A DNA stretch of 64,000 nt from Siccirubricoccus sp. G192 (GTDB lineage: Bacteria > Pseudomonadota > Alphaproteobacteria > Acetobacterales > Acetobacteraceae): contig NZ_JAHREN010000001.1 of the NCBI RefSeq assembly GCF_019084075.1, positions 1,523,501-1,587,500 of the forward strand. The letters are read 5' to 3'. Each line of letters begins with the position of its first letter. The stretch's first letter is position 1. Shown here piece by piece: positions 54,038 through 63,691 of this stretch. Below the pieces are notes generated by a model. The model did not search any database. It worked only from the letters and a program-made list of their open reading frames with translations, and was not told where the DNA came from. Position numbers and translations under genes: made by a program.

Positions 54038-54745
54038 CTACTTCCGTGTCTCGGCCTCGTAGCGCGCCTTGTTCTCGGCATTTGGCGGATAGAGGCCGGG
54101 CAGCTTCTCGCCGGCCTCGACCTTGCCGACGATCCAGGCTTCCAGCCGCTCCTGCTCCTCGCCGCCCGCCGCCACCTCGGCGACGAAGGCGGCGGGGATG
54201 CAGACCGCGCCGTCGTCATCCACCACGATCACGTCGTCCGGGAAGACCGCGACGCCGCCGCAGCCGATCGGCTCCTGCCAGCCGGTGAAGGTGAGGCCGG
54301 CCACCGAGGGCGGCGCCGCGCCGCCGCGGCACCAGACCGGCATGCCGGTGCCGACCACGCCCGCCACGTCGCGCACCGCGCCATCCGTCACCAGCGCCGT
54401 CACGCCGCGCTTCACCAGGCGGGCGCAGAGGATGTCGCCGAAGATGCCGGCATCGGTCACGCCCATCGCATCGGCGACCGCGATGCAGCCCTCCGGCATG
54501 TCCTCGATCGCCGCGCGGGTGGAGCGGGGGGAGGACCAGCTTTCCGGCGTGGCCAGGTCCTCGCGCGCCGGGACGAAGCGAAGCGTGAAGGCGGGGCCGA
54601 CCATGCGCCGGCCCTTGGCCGCCGGGGTGAAGGGCTGCGGCCCGCGCATCCAGATGTTGCGCAGCCCCTTCTTCAGCAGCAGCGTGGTGATGGTGGCGGT
54701 GGTGATCTTCTCGAGCTTCGCGCGGATGCCGGGGTCGAGCGCCAT
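54038..54745 (-). CDS. RraA-like protein (HMG/CHA aldolase or RNase-regulator family)
   Basis: 235 aa. It has ATITTLLLKKGLRNIWMRG, GPAFTLRFVPA, VTDGAVRDVAGVVG (the GxxRD region that binds the metal and oxaloacetate-type substrate) and FPDDVIVVDDDGAVCIP. The family spans RraA, which binds RNase E, and 4-hydroxy-4-methyl-2-oxoglutarate/CHA aldolases. With about 70 extra residues over E. coli RraA, the aldolase branch is more likely. A G6 run in this gene (54536-54541) does not break the frame. Confidence 0.85.
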   Translation of the reverse strand: MALDPGIRAKLEKITTATITTLLLKKGLRNIWMRGPQPFTPAAKGRRMVGPAFTLRFVPAREDLATPESWSSPRSTRAAIEDMPEGCIAVADAMGVTDAGIFGDILCARLVKRGVTALVTDGAVRDVAGVVGTGMPVWCRGGAAPPSVAGLTFTGWQEPIGCGGVAVFPDDVIVVDDDGAVCIPAAFVAEVAAGGEEQERLEAWIVGKVEAGEKLPGLYPPNAENKARYEAETRK

Positions 54746-55118
54746 GGTGGTTTCCTCCTGCCTCTGCCGCCTGCTAGCGCCCTTCCGGCGCCCCGTCCAG
54801 AAAGGCCGGAAACGCTGCCGCCGCCGCCTGGCCCGGAAGCCGGCGGCATCCGGCATGGGTGTGCCGGCGCGGTGTCACGATTCCGGCAAGACATCCGAAA
54901 CCTTCGGATTTCATTCCTGCGCCTGTGTCAAGCTTCGCCCCGGCCCGCGGTCGACACCCCGCCCGGATGGCGGTGCCCGCGGGAGGAGAAAGGCCGGACC
55001 GAGGCGGTATTCCAGCAAGCGGCTTCGACGCGACGATGGCCTCGCCACCGGCATCCTCCTCGGACGGTGCGGGCAGGACTGGCGAGGCGGAACCGTCCCC
55101 TGCATTGGAGGAACGTCC
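54746..55118. other. Intergenic region with a 15-bp palindrome
   Basis: 373 bases between the divergent RraA-like and protease genes, with no supported gene. It contains TCCGAA-ACC-TTCGGA at 54894-54908, a perfect 6-bp inverted repeat followed by TTTCATT. That could be a regulator site or a weak terminator-like stem. Confidence 0.45.
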
Positions 55119-56174
55119 GTGAGCGACACCGAGAAGAGGCTCCGTGAGGCTCTCGCCAAGATCGCCAAGACCGCGAATGCGGCGATGCGCGCCGCCGGGT
55201 CCGAGGCCCCTCCCGCGGAGCCGAAGGACGACCACAACGGCCACGCGCACGACTATGGCGACGAGCCGGCCACGGAGGACGGGTCGGCCGCGCCGGTGCT
55301 GAGCTGCGTCCCGAAGACGCTCCCCACCCGGCTGCTGGTGAAGGCGGCGGATGCCGCGATCCGGATCAACCCGGTCAATTCGCCGGGCTTCGGCCCCCTG
55401 GGCGTGGTGGCGGCAGGCCTCGACCTCAACCCCATGCGCATCGCGGTGCTGGTGGCCAAATACTGGGGGCCGCAGCCCCGGCGGATGACGGTCAGCTTCC
55501 TGGAAACCACGCCGGCCGATCTCCGCGCCCGGATCGTCACCCATCTGAACGCCTGGAGCCGGACCGCCAGCATCACCTTCGTCGAGACGCGGGGCACCGG
55601 CAATGTGCGGATCTCGCGCGGCGGCGGCGGCTACTGGTCCTATCTCGGCACCGACATCCTGCTGATCCCGCAGAACCGGCCGACCATGAACCTCCAGGCC
55701 TTCACCATGAATACCTCGGAGGCGGAATTCCGCCGCGTGGTCCGGCACGAGGCGGGGCATACCCTCGGCTTCCCGCATGAGCACATGCGCCAGGCGCTGG
55801 TGGCGCGGGTCGATAAGACCAAGGCCTATGACTATTTCCGCCGCACCCAGGGCTGGGACCGCGCCACGGTGGACCAGCAGGTGCTGACCTCGCTGGACGA
55901 GCGCTCCCTCATGGGCACCCCGGCCGACCAGACCTCGATCATGTGCTACCAGCTTCCCGGCAGCATCACGCGGGACGGCAGGCCGATCCTGGGCGGGCTC
56001 GACATCAACTCGACCGACTTCGCCTTCGCCGGCCGGATCTACCCGAAGGCCGGGCGCGACCTCGGCCCCGAATTCCAGCAGGAGCCGGAGCAGGCCGAGC
56101 AGGATGCCGGCGGGCCGCGCGACGACTGGCCGGAATCCGAGGATGTGGAGGTGGACGAGACGCTCGGTGCCTGA
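55119..56174 (+). CDS. Astacin-like zinc metalloprotease (M12A type)
   Basis: 351 aa. The zinc motif HEAGHTLGFPHE (around residue 210) fits the astacin signature HExxHxxGFxHE, and SIMCYQLPGS supplies the Met-turn. The catalytic domain starts near residue 120 (PRRMTVSFLET) after a His/Asp-rich N-terminal part (residues 35-55). There is no signal peptide: the N-terminus SDTEKRLREALAKIAKTANA is a charged helix. Bacterial astacins usually are exported, so a non-classical route or cytoplasmic role is possible. Start GTG with GGAGGAACG upstream. It is coupled to the next small gene. Confidence 0.88.
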   Translation: MSDTEKRLREALAKIAKTANAAMRAAGSEAPPAEPKDDHNGHAHDYGDEPATEDGSAAPVLSCVPKTLPTRLLVKAADAAIRINPVNSPGFGPLGVVAAGLDLNPMRIAVLVAKYWGPQPRRMTVSFLETTPADLRARIVTHLNAWSRTASITFVETRGTGNVRISRGGGGYWSYLGTDILLIPQNRPTMNLQAFTMNTSEAEFRRVVRHEAGHTLGFPHEHMRQALVARVDKTKAYDYFRRTQGWDRATVDQQVLTSLDERSLMGTPADQTSIMCYQLPGSITRDGRPILGGLDINSTDFAFAGRIYPKAGRDLGPEFQQEPEQAEQDAGGPRDDWPESEDVEVDETLGA

Positions 56175-56482
56175 TGGCCCGGCTGATCGAGATCCAGGCC
56201 GTGCAGGATCTCCCGCCCGGGCTCACGGTCCGGGTGGGCGACCTGTTGCTGTTCCGGGCCACCGGCGGCCGCCTCCGGTCCGGCGGCGCCGTGCTGGAGG
56301 CGCTGGGCGCCTTCATGGCCGCCACCCCGGTGGCGGATGGCAGCGTCCTCACCGCAATGGGGTCGCCGGATGCGGTGCTGTTCCTGGCGCGGGAGCCCGG
56401 CCAGGCGCGGGTCGAGGTGATGACCGGCGACCCCTTCCAGGACCCCGGTGCCACCCGGCTGGAGGTCACGGTGGAACCCTGA
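56174..56482 (+). CDS. Small protein coupled to the metalloprotease
   Basis: 102 aa. Its ATG shares a base with the protease stop (TGATG). It looks all-beta: IEIQAVQDLPPGLTVRVGDL, LLLFRATGGRLRSGGAVLEA, and VEVMTGDPFQDP. The spacing and fold guess suggest an inhibitor, chaperone or partner of the protease, as small inhibitors are often encoded beside proteases. I know no matching family; the proposal rests on genetic linkage alone. Confidence 0.6.
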   Translation: MARLIEIQAVQDLPPGLTVRVGDLLLFRATGGRLRSGGAVLEALGAFMAATPVADGSVLTAMGSPDAVLFLAREPGQARVEVMTGDPFQDPGATRLEVTVEP

Positions 56483-56525
56483 GCCGCGGCCGGCCTTGCC
56501 CCGGGCCGGAGATGACCGGGCGGCG

Positions 56526-57338
56526 TCAGCCCACCGCCGGCGCCACCGGCCCGCGGATGCCGTTGGCGTCCAGCGCCCGCCGCACCAGGCCGCCCCGCTT
56601 CGCCGCCTCGATGAATTCCGTGAGCAGGGCGAGCGCCGCCGACCTTCCCTTCGGCACCGCCGGCGCCACGCCGCTGGCATGGAAATGCCCGTCCAGCACG
56701 CGCGAGCCCGGCAGCCGCTCCGCCAGGCTGTCGAGGGATTCGCGGCCCAGCGCCACCGCATCGGCGCGGCCGCTGCGGAGCAATTCCAGGATCTCGTCCA
56801 CCGATCCGGCGCCGGTCGGCGTGGTGTTCCGCAGCGCGCGGGCGGCGCTGCGGATGGTGGTGGTATTGGCGACGCCCACCACCCGCACCCCGGCGCGGTC
56901 CACCTCGCCCAGGCTGCGGATCGGCGAATCGGCGGGCACCAGATAGGTGCTGGTGAAGAGGTAGTAGGGCGGGGCGAAATCCACCTTGGCGGCGCGTTCC
57001 GCATCCACCGGCATGAAGGCGGCGTCCCATTCGGCGCGACCGCCGGCCTCCGTCACCTCACCGCTGCTGTTGTAGACCTGCAATTCCAGCGGCAGGCCGA
57101 GCCATTGCGCCAGCGCCCGGCCGAGATCGACCGTGGCACCGCGCGGCTGCCCTGTCGCCGCATCGCGCGTGGCCCAGAAGGCGGAGGATACCGGCGCCAC
57201 GCCGATGCCGAGGCGGAGCCGCCCGGTCGGCGCCAGTTCCCGGAGGCCCGGCCATTCCTGCGTTGGATGCTGCCCTTGGGCCGCCATGGGCAGCACGGCC
57301 GTTGCGGCAAGCAGGGCGCGGCGGGTGGTCTGCGGCAT
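56526..57338 (-). CDS. Family 3 (amino-acid type) ABC solute-binding protein
   Basis: 270 aa. A short Tat/Sec-like leader (TTRRALLAATAVLPMAAQG) is followed by GRLRLGIGVAPVSSAFWATR, ATVDLGRALAQWLGLPLEL and AEWDAAFMPVDAERAAKVDF, the SBP_bac_3 pattern. Its ATG overlaps the stop of the upstream family 5 receptor (TGATG). No permease or ATPase genes lie in the window, so the pair may share a transporter encoded elsewhere. Confidence 0.87.
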   Translation of the reverse strand: MPQTTRRALLAATAVLPMAAQGQHPTQEWPGLRELAPTGRLRLGIGVAPVSSAFWATRDAATGQPRGATVDLGRALAQWLGLPLELQVYNSSGEVTEAGGRAEWDAAFMPVDAERAAKVDFAPPYYLFTSTYLVPADSPIRSLGEVDRAGVRVVGVANTTTIRSAARALRNTTPTGAGSVDEILELLRSGRADAVALGRESLDSLAERLPGSRVLDGHFHASGVAPAVPKGRSAALALLTEFIEAAKRGGLVRRALDANGIRGPVAPAVG

Positions 57339-58952
57339 CACTGGCTCCTCGGGGTGAATTCCATCGCCCGCGTCTGTTCCGAAAGCCGCGGCGCATAGGC
57401 GATGCCGCGGCGCGTCGCCCAGAGGTTCACCTGATGGTGGATCGGGATCACCGCCACGTCCCGCGCATAGCCGATGCGGATCGCCGCGCGGTAGAGGCGC
57501 TCCCGCGCCGTCGCGTCGATGGTCTGGAAGGCCTGGTCGATGATCGCATCCACCTCCGGATTGGCGTAGTGCGACTGGCGGATCACCGTGCTGCGGCCGC
57601 GCGGCGGATCGGGGGTGGCGATCTGGGTGGCCAGGGGCGTATCGGCCTCGCCGGTGGTGCTGCTCCAGCCGGTCAGGCTGATGGAGTATTCGTCGCGCAC
57701 GCCGCGGCTGAAGAACATGCTGGCGGGCGTGGTCTGCACCGTGGTGCGCACCCCGATCCGCGCCCACATCTGCGCGATGGCCTGGACGATGGCCTCGTCA
57801 TTCACATAGCGGTCGTTCGGCCCGTGCAGGGTGATGTTGAAGCCATCGGGGTAGCCAGCTTCCGCCAGCAGCCGCCGTGCGCCCTCGGGGTCGTGCGGGT
57901 CGGGATGGATGGAGGGGTCGTAGCCGAGCGCACCCTCGGGCATCGGCTGGCCGGCGGGCATGGAATGGCCCTCCATGAGTTGCCGCGCGATGCCGTCGCG
58001 GTTGATGGCGAGCGAAAGGGCGCGGCGCACCCGCACGTCCCGCAGCGGGTTCTGCGGCAGCGGGTTGCCGGCGCGGTCCGTGACCCAGGGGGTCTGCGGC
58101 CGGTTCACATCGACATAAAGGTAGATCAGCCGCAGTCCCGGCCGCGACTGCACCGTGATGCGCGGGTCGTGCTGCAGCCGTGCCACGTCGCGCGTCGGCA
58201 CCGCGTCGATCGCGTCCACATCCCCGGCCTGCAGGGCGGCGACGCGGGAACTGTCATTGGCGATCAGCCGGTAGGTGACCTTCTCCCAGGGCTGCGCGCC
58301 GCCCCAATAGTCCGGGTTGCGGGCGAAGACCGCGCGGTCGCCGAGGGTGAAGGACACCAGCCGATAGGGGCCGGTGCCGATGGCGGCGCGGCCGGAATTG
58401 TAGTCGGAACTCGGCAGGAAGCCCCCCGGGTCCCTCGCCCTGGCGGCGGCCGATGATGGCGAAGGCGCCCATGAACTGCGGGATCAGCGGCACCGGCTGT
58501 TCGGTGTGCAGGCGGATGGTATGGGCGTCCACCACCTCCAGCCGCTTCACCGGGCGGATATACTGGCCCATGGAGGTCGGGCTGTTCGGCACGTTTGGCG
58601 CGCGGGCGAAGGTGAAGACCACATCATCCGCGGTGAAGGGCGTGCCGTCCTGGAAGCGCACGCCTTGCCGCAGCTTGAACTCCCAGGTGCGCTCATCCAG
58701 CGCCCGCCATTCGGTGGCGAGGCCGGGGGCGGGGCGCTGCTCCGCATCCGGGTGCACCAGTCGGTCGAAGACATGCCAGGTCAGCGCATGGTTGGGCGAG
58801 AGGTCGTGGTAATGCGGGTCCATCGAGGTGAAGGCCCCGCCCACCGCGATGGTGAGGTCCGCCGCCTGTCCCGCCAGGGGCAGAGCGGCGGCCAGGGCGG
58901 CGCCCAGCGCCAAGCCGGGCCCCATGGGACGCCAATGCGAAGCCTGCCGCAT
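57338..58952 (-). CDS. Family 5 (peptide/nickel type) ABC solute-binding protein (frameshift at a C run)
   Basis: About 537 aa after removing one base from the C run at 58422-58427. It has a signal peptide (LALGAALAAALPLAGQA), SMDPHYHDLSPNHALTWHVF, FKLRQGVRFQDGTPFTADDV and, after the break, GTGPYRLVSF and RNPDYWGGAQPWEKVTYRLI. It would bind oligopeptides or similar solutes. GGAGGCGGAGG precedes the ATG. Paired with the family 3 receptor gene downstream. Confidence 0.88.
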
Positions 58953-59038
58953 CCTCCGCCTCCGATCCGTCTCCCGCGGGGAGCGTGGCGGATCGGCGGG
59001 CGGTTGCGCAAGGATTCAGGCCGCCCGGCGCCGGGATA

Positions 59039-59974
59039 TCACCTGCCGGTGTAGTAGAGCGTCACCGTATGTGTGGCCTCGGCGAACATCAGCCAGCGCT
59101 CCACCAGCAAGCCACCCAGCGCCAGGACGGTGCCGAGCGCCAGTGCCGCCATGGCCAGCGGCCCGCCGCTCAGCAGCGCCAGCAGCGCCAGCAGCATCGG
59201 CAGGACGAAGCCGGCCGCCAGCACGATGCGCCGCAGCTTCGCCTGATGCTTGCGGGCGATGCGGTAGCCCATCTCGCGCAGCAGGTAGTTGCTCTGGGTA
59301 TGCGGCGGGTCGAGCGGTCGCACCGTGCCGATGCGGCCGAGCCCGGTGGCGCTTTCCGCCGTGGCCACCGGCGCCGCCGTGTCGATTGCCCGCCAATAGG
59401 CGGATTTCAGCAGGAAGGCCGCGCCGCCGCCGAGCAGCGCGAGCAGGGCGGGCGCCGCGAAGCCGCTGCCCCAGAACCCGCCCAGCATCGCCAGCAGCAC
59501 CGCGCCGCTGAAACCCGAGAGCGCCAGGTAGCCCGGCACCACCAGCGGATGACTCCATTGCCGGATGGGCTTGAGCGAGGCGTAGATCATGCCCGTGCAA
59601 TAGACCGTGGCCACCGCTCCCGCCGCCGCCAGTAGCCCCATCGCCGTGACCAGCCCCGGCATGTCCTGCACCAGGCCAAGTCCGAAGAGCCCGGCCGGCA
59701 CATAGGTGGCGATCGCTGCCACGCCTTCGCGGGAGAGCCAGGAGGAGCGCCATTGCGTCACCGCCCGCCAGGCCCGCTCCGCCCGGCCGAGATGCAGCAT
59801 GGAGGAGAGCAGCCCGGCAGTGATCAGCAGCAGTGCCAGGCCGAGCGCGGTCAGGCCGAAATCCCGGCCGCCCGGCACCAGCCCGAGCGGCCGCAGCAGG
59901 CCGAGCCAGAACAGCAGCCCGTAACCGGCGCCGGAGGCGGTGGTGAAGAAGATGATGGAGTGTGCGGGAAGCAT
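59039..59974 (-). CDS. DmsC/SoeC-type membrane anchor subunit
   Basis: 311 aa with eight predicted helices, starting PAHSIIFFTTASGAGYGLLF, the typical DmsC opening. It anchors the molybdoenzyme on the cytoplasmic face and exchanges electrons with quinones. It is the last gene of the three-gene operon, nine bp after the FeS subunit. QSNYLLREMGYRIARKH between helices is conserved in the SoeC branch as I recall. Confidence 0.88.
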   Translation of the reverse strand: MLPAHSIIFFTTASGAGYGLLFWLGLLRPLGLVPGGRDFGLTALGLALLLITAGLLSSMLHLGRAERAWRAVTQWRSSWLSREGVAAIATYVPAGLFGLGLVQDMPGLVTAMGLLAAAGAVATVYCTGMIYASLKPIRQWSHPLVVPGYLALSGFSGAVLLAMLGGFWGSGFAAPALLALLGGGAAFLLKSAYWRAIDTAAPVATAESATGLGRIGTVRPLDPPHTQSNYLLREMGYRIARKHQAKLRRIVLAAGFVLPMLLALLALLSGGPLAMAALALGTVLALGGLLVERWLMFAEATHTVTLYYTGR

Positions 59975-59983
59975 CAGCCTGCC

Positions 59984-60724
59984 TCAGCGGGAGAGAACGC
60001 GGTCGACCCAGCGCAGCAGCGGGTTCTGGATGTCCATGGGGGTCGGCGCATCCTCCACCGGCTTGGCGGCCGTGCTCGTGCGGTTGCGCGGCGGCAGGTA
60101 TTTGTTGACCGGCTTGTAGCCCATCTCCGGCATCAGGTCGTAGCCGCCGCGCGCGGCGACCAGCTTGCTGACCTCGCTCTCGGGGTCGCCGAGATCGCCG
60201 AAATGCCGCGCGCTGGTCGGGCAGGTGAGCACGCAGGCGGGCTGGCGCTGCGCCTCCGGGATGGTCTCGTTGTAGATGCGGTCGATGCAGAGGGTGCATT
60301 TCTTCATCACCCCCGCATCCGCATCCAGCTCGCGCGCGCCATAGGGGCAGGCCCAGGCGCAGAGCTGGCAGCCGATGCAGATATCGGCATTCACCAGCAC
60401 GATGCCGTCCTCCGCCCGCTTATAGGAGGCGCCGGTGGGGCAGACGGTGACGCAGGCCGGCGTCTCGCAATGCAGGCAGGAGCGCGGGAAATGCACGGTG
60501 CGGCCCTGCTCGCCCTCGCCCGCCTCGAAGGAATGCACGCGGTTGAACCAGACGCCCTCGGCCCCGGCCGAATAGGGGTGGATATCCGGCAGCGGCGCGC
60601 TGTGGCCGGAGGTGTTCCATTCCTTGCAATTGGTGGCGCAGGCCTGGCAGCCGACGCAGGTGTCAAGGTCGATGACGAGGCCGAGCTGCTTCTGCCCAGG
60701 CTTGATCTCAGGAAGGCAGGTCAC
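59984..60724 (-). CDS. Four-cluster ferredoxin subunit (DmsB/SoeB type)
   Basis: 246 aa with four [4Fe-4S] motifs: CVGCQACATNCKEWN, CLHCETPACVTVCPTGA, CIGCQLCAWACPYGA and CTLCIDR with CVLTCPTSARHFGD. It wires the molybdenum subunit to the membrane anchor. The start is GTG 60724, overlapping the stop of the large subunit gene (GTGA). The C-terminal tail ends near a conserved GYKPVNKYLPPR. Confidence 0.93.
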   Translation of the reverse strand: MTCLPEIKPGQKQLGLVIDLDTCVGCQACATNCKEWNTSGHSAPLPDIHPYSAGAEGVWFNRVHSFEAGEGEQGRTVHFPRSCLHCETPACVTVCPTGASYKRAEDGIVLVNADICIGCQLCAWACPYGARELDADAGVMKKCTLCIDRIYNETIPEAQRQPACVLTCPTSARHFGDLGDPESEVSKLVAARGGYDLMPEMGYKPVNKYLPPRNRTSTAAKPVEDAPTPMDIQNPLLRWVDRVLSR

Positions 60725-63618
60725 GGCGTGGCTCCCGCGCCGCGCTGTCGTGGCGCCGACGCATTGTAGCGGAGGATATCGGGGCGTTCCGGCATATGCG
60801 GCGGCGGGTGCAGCGCCGCGGGGTGCGGGTCGGTGATCCCGGCCTCCTCCGGCGCGCATTTCTCGACGCGCACGCGGAGGTCGTACCAGGCGGCCTGGCC
60901 GGTCACCGGGTCGCTGTTGGCGCTGCGGAATCCTTCCTGCGCCGGCAGCCATTCGGAGATGACGTGGTTCAGCAGGAAGCCCTTGCTGGCCTCCGGGCTG
61001 TCCTCGCTGAGGCCCCAGGCACCGGCGCGCTTGCCGATGGCGTTCCAGGTCCAGACCGTGTCGGGGTTCACCCCCTCCATCAGCTTCACCTGGCATTTCA
61101 GCCGCCCGGCGCGGCTTTCCACCCAGACCCAGTCATCGTCGGTGAGCCCCATCTCCAGCCCGCGGCCGCGCGCCATGTAGAGCTTGTTGGAGCCATGGAT
61201 CTGCCGCAGCCAGGCATTCATCGAGCCCCAGGAATGATACATCGCCATCGGCCGCTGGGTGACGGCGGAAAGCGGGAACTCGCCCAGGTCCTGCACCGCA
61301 TGTTCCAGCGGCGCGTACCAGAAGGGCAGCGGGTCGCAATAGGTGCGGATGCGCTCCCGCAGCCGCTCCGGCGGCTGCTTCGCGCCATGGCCCTCGGCGG
61401 CGAGTCGGGATTTCTGCAGCGGCTCGGACCAGAGCTGCAGCACGATCTGGTCGGATTTGCCGATCAGCCCCATCGCCTTGGCCTGGTCGAGATAGGCCCG
61501 GTTGGCATGCTTGAAATAGAGCTGCTCCGGCGGCAGGTGGTCGCGCCAGAAGCAGCCATTCTCGATGTAGCGCTGGAGCTGGTCCGGGTTCGGCTCGCCG
61601 AGGCCCTTCTTGCTGCCATCCTCGCCGCGCCAGCCGGCGAGCGGCCCCACGCCCGGCATGCGCTGGTGGTTCACGATGTAGTCCGGGTAGTCCTTCCAGC
61701 GCGGCGAGCCATCCTCCTTCACGAAGGCCGGCAGGCCGAGCCGCGCGCCCAATTCGATCAGCACCTCCTGGAAGGGCCGCACGTCGCGGTCCGGGGTGAT
61801 GACCGGCTGACGGATGGCATCGCCGGCCCCATGCGGGCTGCCGATCGGGCGATCCAGGATGGAGATGGCGTCCCAGCGTTCCAGATAGGTGGTGTCCGGC
61901 AGGATCAGATCCGCATAGGGCACCGTCTCGCTGAAATAGGCATCGGAGTAGATGACATGCGGGATGGTGTATTCGCCATCCGCCCGCTTCTCCGTCAGGA
62001 TGCGGATCACCTCGCCCGGGTTCATGGCACTGTTCCAGGCCATATTGGCCATGAACATGAACAGCGTGTCGATCGGATAGGGGTCGCCCGCCCCGGCATT
62101 GCCGATGACGGTGTGCATCATCCCGTGCAGCGCCATCGGCGCCTCCCAGGAGAACGCCTTGTCGATCCGCAGCGGGTCGCCGTTGTCGTCCACCAGCAGG
62201 TCGTCCGGCCCATGCGGGAAGGACAGGATATTGCCGGCCAGCGGCGTATTCGGCTTGGCGCCCTTGCCGGCCGGGCCGGGGCCGGGCGGGATCGGCTTCG
62301 GGAAGGGCGATTTGTAGCGCCAGGAGCCGGGCGTATCCACCGCGCCCAGCAGCATCTGCAACAGGTGCAGCGCGCGGCAGGTATGGAAGCCGTTGGAATG
62401 GGCGGAGATGCCGCGCATGGCATGGAAGGCCACCGGGCGGCCGACCATCTTTTCGTGCCGGCGGCCGTAGGTGTCGGTCCAGGGCTGGTCGATGGTGACG
62501 GTCTGGTTGAAGGCCACCTCGGCGATCTCGGCGGCGATGCGGCGGATGCGCTCGGCCGGGATGCCGCAGCGTTCCGCCACCGCTTCCGGCCGGTATTCCG
62601 CGCCGAGATAGCGTTCCGCCATCAGGTGGAAGACCGGCTGCACGCGGCGCCCATCCGGCAGCGTGAATTCGCCGACCAGCACGGGCGAGAGATCGGCCGC
62701 GCCGGCATCCATCGCGCCCCGCGCCCGGTCCCAGGCCAGCGGCTTGCCATCAGCATCCCGCGCGAAGAGCCCGTCATCAGCGCCGCCGGGATTGCGCACC
62801 ACCAGCCAGGTGGCATTGGTGTAGCGGCCGAGGAATTCCGTATCGATGCGATCGGTGCGCAGCACTTCATGCACCAGCGCCAGCACGAAAAGCCCGTCCG
62901 TGCCCGGCCGGATGCCCACCCATTCATCGGCGACGGCGGAATAGCCGGTCCGCACCGGGTTCACCGAGATGAATTTGGCGCCGCGTTCCTTGAGCCGCGA
63001 CAGGCCGATCTTGATCGGGTTGCTGTCGTGGTCCTCGGCCACGCCGAACATCAGGAAGTATTTCGTGTGGTCCCAGTCCGGCTCGCCGAATTCCCAGAAG
63101 CTGCCGCCGATGGAATAGAGCCCGCCCGCCGCCATGTTGACCGAGCAGAAGCCGCCATGCGCCGCGAAATTCGGCGTGCCGAATTGCGCCGCCCAGAAGC
63201 CGGTGAGGGACTGGCTCTGGTCGCGCCCGGTGAAGAAGGCGAGCTTCCGCGGGTCCGTCTCCCGGATGGTCCGCAGCCAGCCGGTGGCGATCTCCATCGC
63301 CTCCGCCCAGGTGATCTCCTTGAACTCGCCGGCGCCGCGATCCCCGACGCGCAGCAGCGGCGCGCGGAGGCGGGCCGGCGAATACTGCGTCATGATCCCG
63401 GCGCTGCCCTTGCCGCAGAGCACGCCGCGGTTCACGGGATGGTCGGGATTGCCCTCGATATAGCGGACCCGCCCATCCTTCAGGTGCACCCGGATGCCGC
63501 AGCGGCAGGCGCACATGTAGCAGGTGGTGGTCTTCATCGTGTCGCCGACCGGTGGCGAGTAGTCCACGCGGTCGTCGGGCAGGGCAAGCGGGTGCGACGG
63601 GATCGGCGCTTCCGGCAT
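60721..63618 (-). CDS. Molybdopterin oxidoreductase large subunit, SoeA/PhsA-like
   Basis: 965 aa bis-MGD enzyme. A [4Fe-4S] motif CYMCACRCG...VLCGKG lies at residues about 33-70. The likely Mo ligand is the Cys in HGGFCSVNMAAGG. The rest fits the DMSO-reductase family (GRDQSQSLTGFWAAQFG, VNPVRTGYSAVADEWVGIRP). There is no Tat leader, so the complex faces the cytoplasm, like SoeABC sulfite dehydrogenase. DMSO, thiosulfate or polysulfide reductase are alternatives, but most of those carry a Tat signal. I favour sulfite oxidation with moderate confidence. Confidence 0.87.
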   Translation of the reverse strand: MPEAPIPSHPLALPDDRVDYSPPVGDTMKTTTCYMCACRCGIRVHLKDGRVRYIEGNPDHPVNRGVLCGKGSAGIMTQYSPARLRAPLLRVGDRGAGEFKEITWAEAMEIATGWLRTIRETDPRKLAFFTGRDQSQSLTGFWAAQFGTPNFAAHGGFCSVNMAAGGLYSIGGSFWEFGEPDWDHTKYFLMFGVAEDHDSNPIKIGLSRLKERGAKFISVNPVRTGYSAVADEWVGIRPGTDGLFVLALVHEVLRTDRIDTEFLGRYTNATWLVVRNPGGADDGLFARDADGKPLAWDRARGAMDAGAADLSPVLVGEFTLPDGRRVQPVFHLMAERYLGAEYRPEAVAERCGIPAERIRRIAAEIAEVAFNQTVTIDQPWTDTYGRRHEKMVGRPVAFHAMRGISAHSNGFHTCRALHLLQMLLGAVDTPGSWRYKSPFPKPIPPGPGPAGKGAKPNTPLAGNILSFPHGPDDLLVDDNGDPLRIDKAFSWEAPMALHGMMHTVIGNAGAGDPYPIDTLFMFMANMAWNSAMNPGEVIRILTEKRADGEYTIPHVIYSDAYFSETVPYADLILPDTTYLERWDAISILDRPIGSPHGAGDAIRQPVITPDRDVRPFQEVLIELGARLGLPAFVKEDGSPRWKDYPDYIVNHQRMPGVGPLAGWRGEDGSKKGLGEPNPDQLQRYIENGCFWRDHLPPEQLYFKHANRAYLDQAKAMGLIGKSDQIVLQLWSEPLQKSRLAAEGHGAKQPPERLRERIRTYCDPLPFWYAPLEHAVQDLGEFPLSAVTQRPMAMYHSWGSMNAWLRQIHGSNKLYMARGRGLEMGLTDDDWVWVESRAGRLKCQVKLMEGVNPDTVWTWNAIGKRAGAWGLSEDSPEASKGFLLNHVISEWLPAQEGFRSANSDPVTGQAAWYDLRVRVEKCAPEEAGITDPHPAALHPPPHMPERPDILRYNASAPRQRGAGATP

Positions 63619-63691
63619 AAGTGGCTCCGGTGGGCTGAAATGTCAGTAAGGCATGCGGCGCGGTCCAGGGCAAATGCCCGCGCGGGCCGGT

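Noticed and set aside
59016..60299. 427-codon minus-strand frame over the DmsC/DmsB genes
   Set aside because: It is an out-of-frame shadow, Arg/Ala/Gly-rich; the DmsC helices and the DmsB cysteine motifs lie in other frames.
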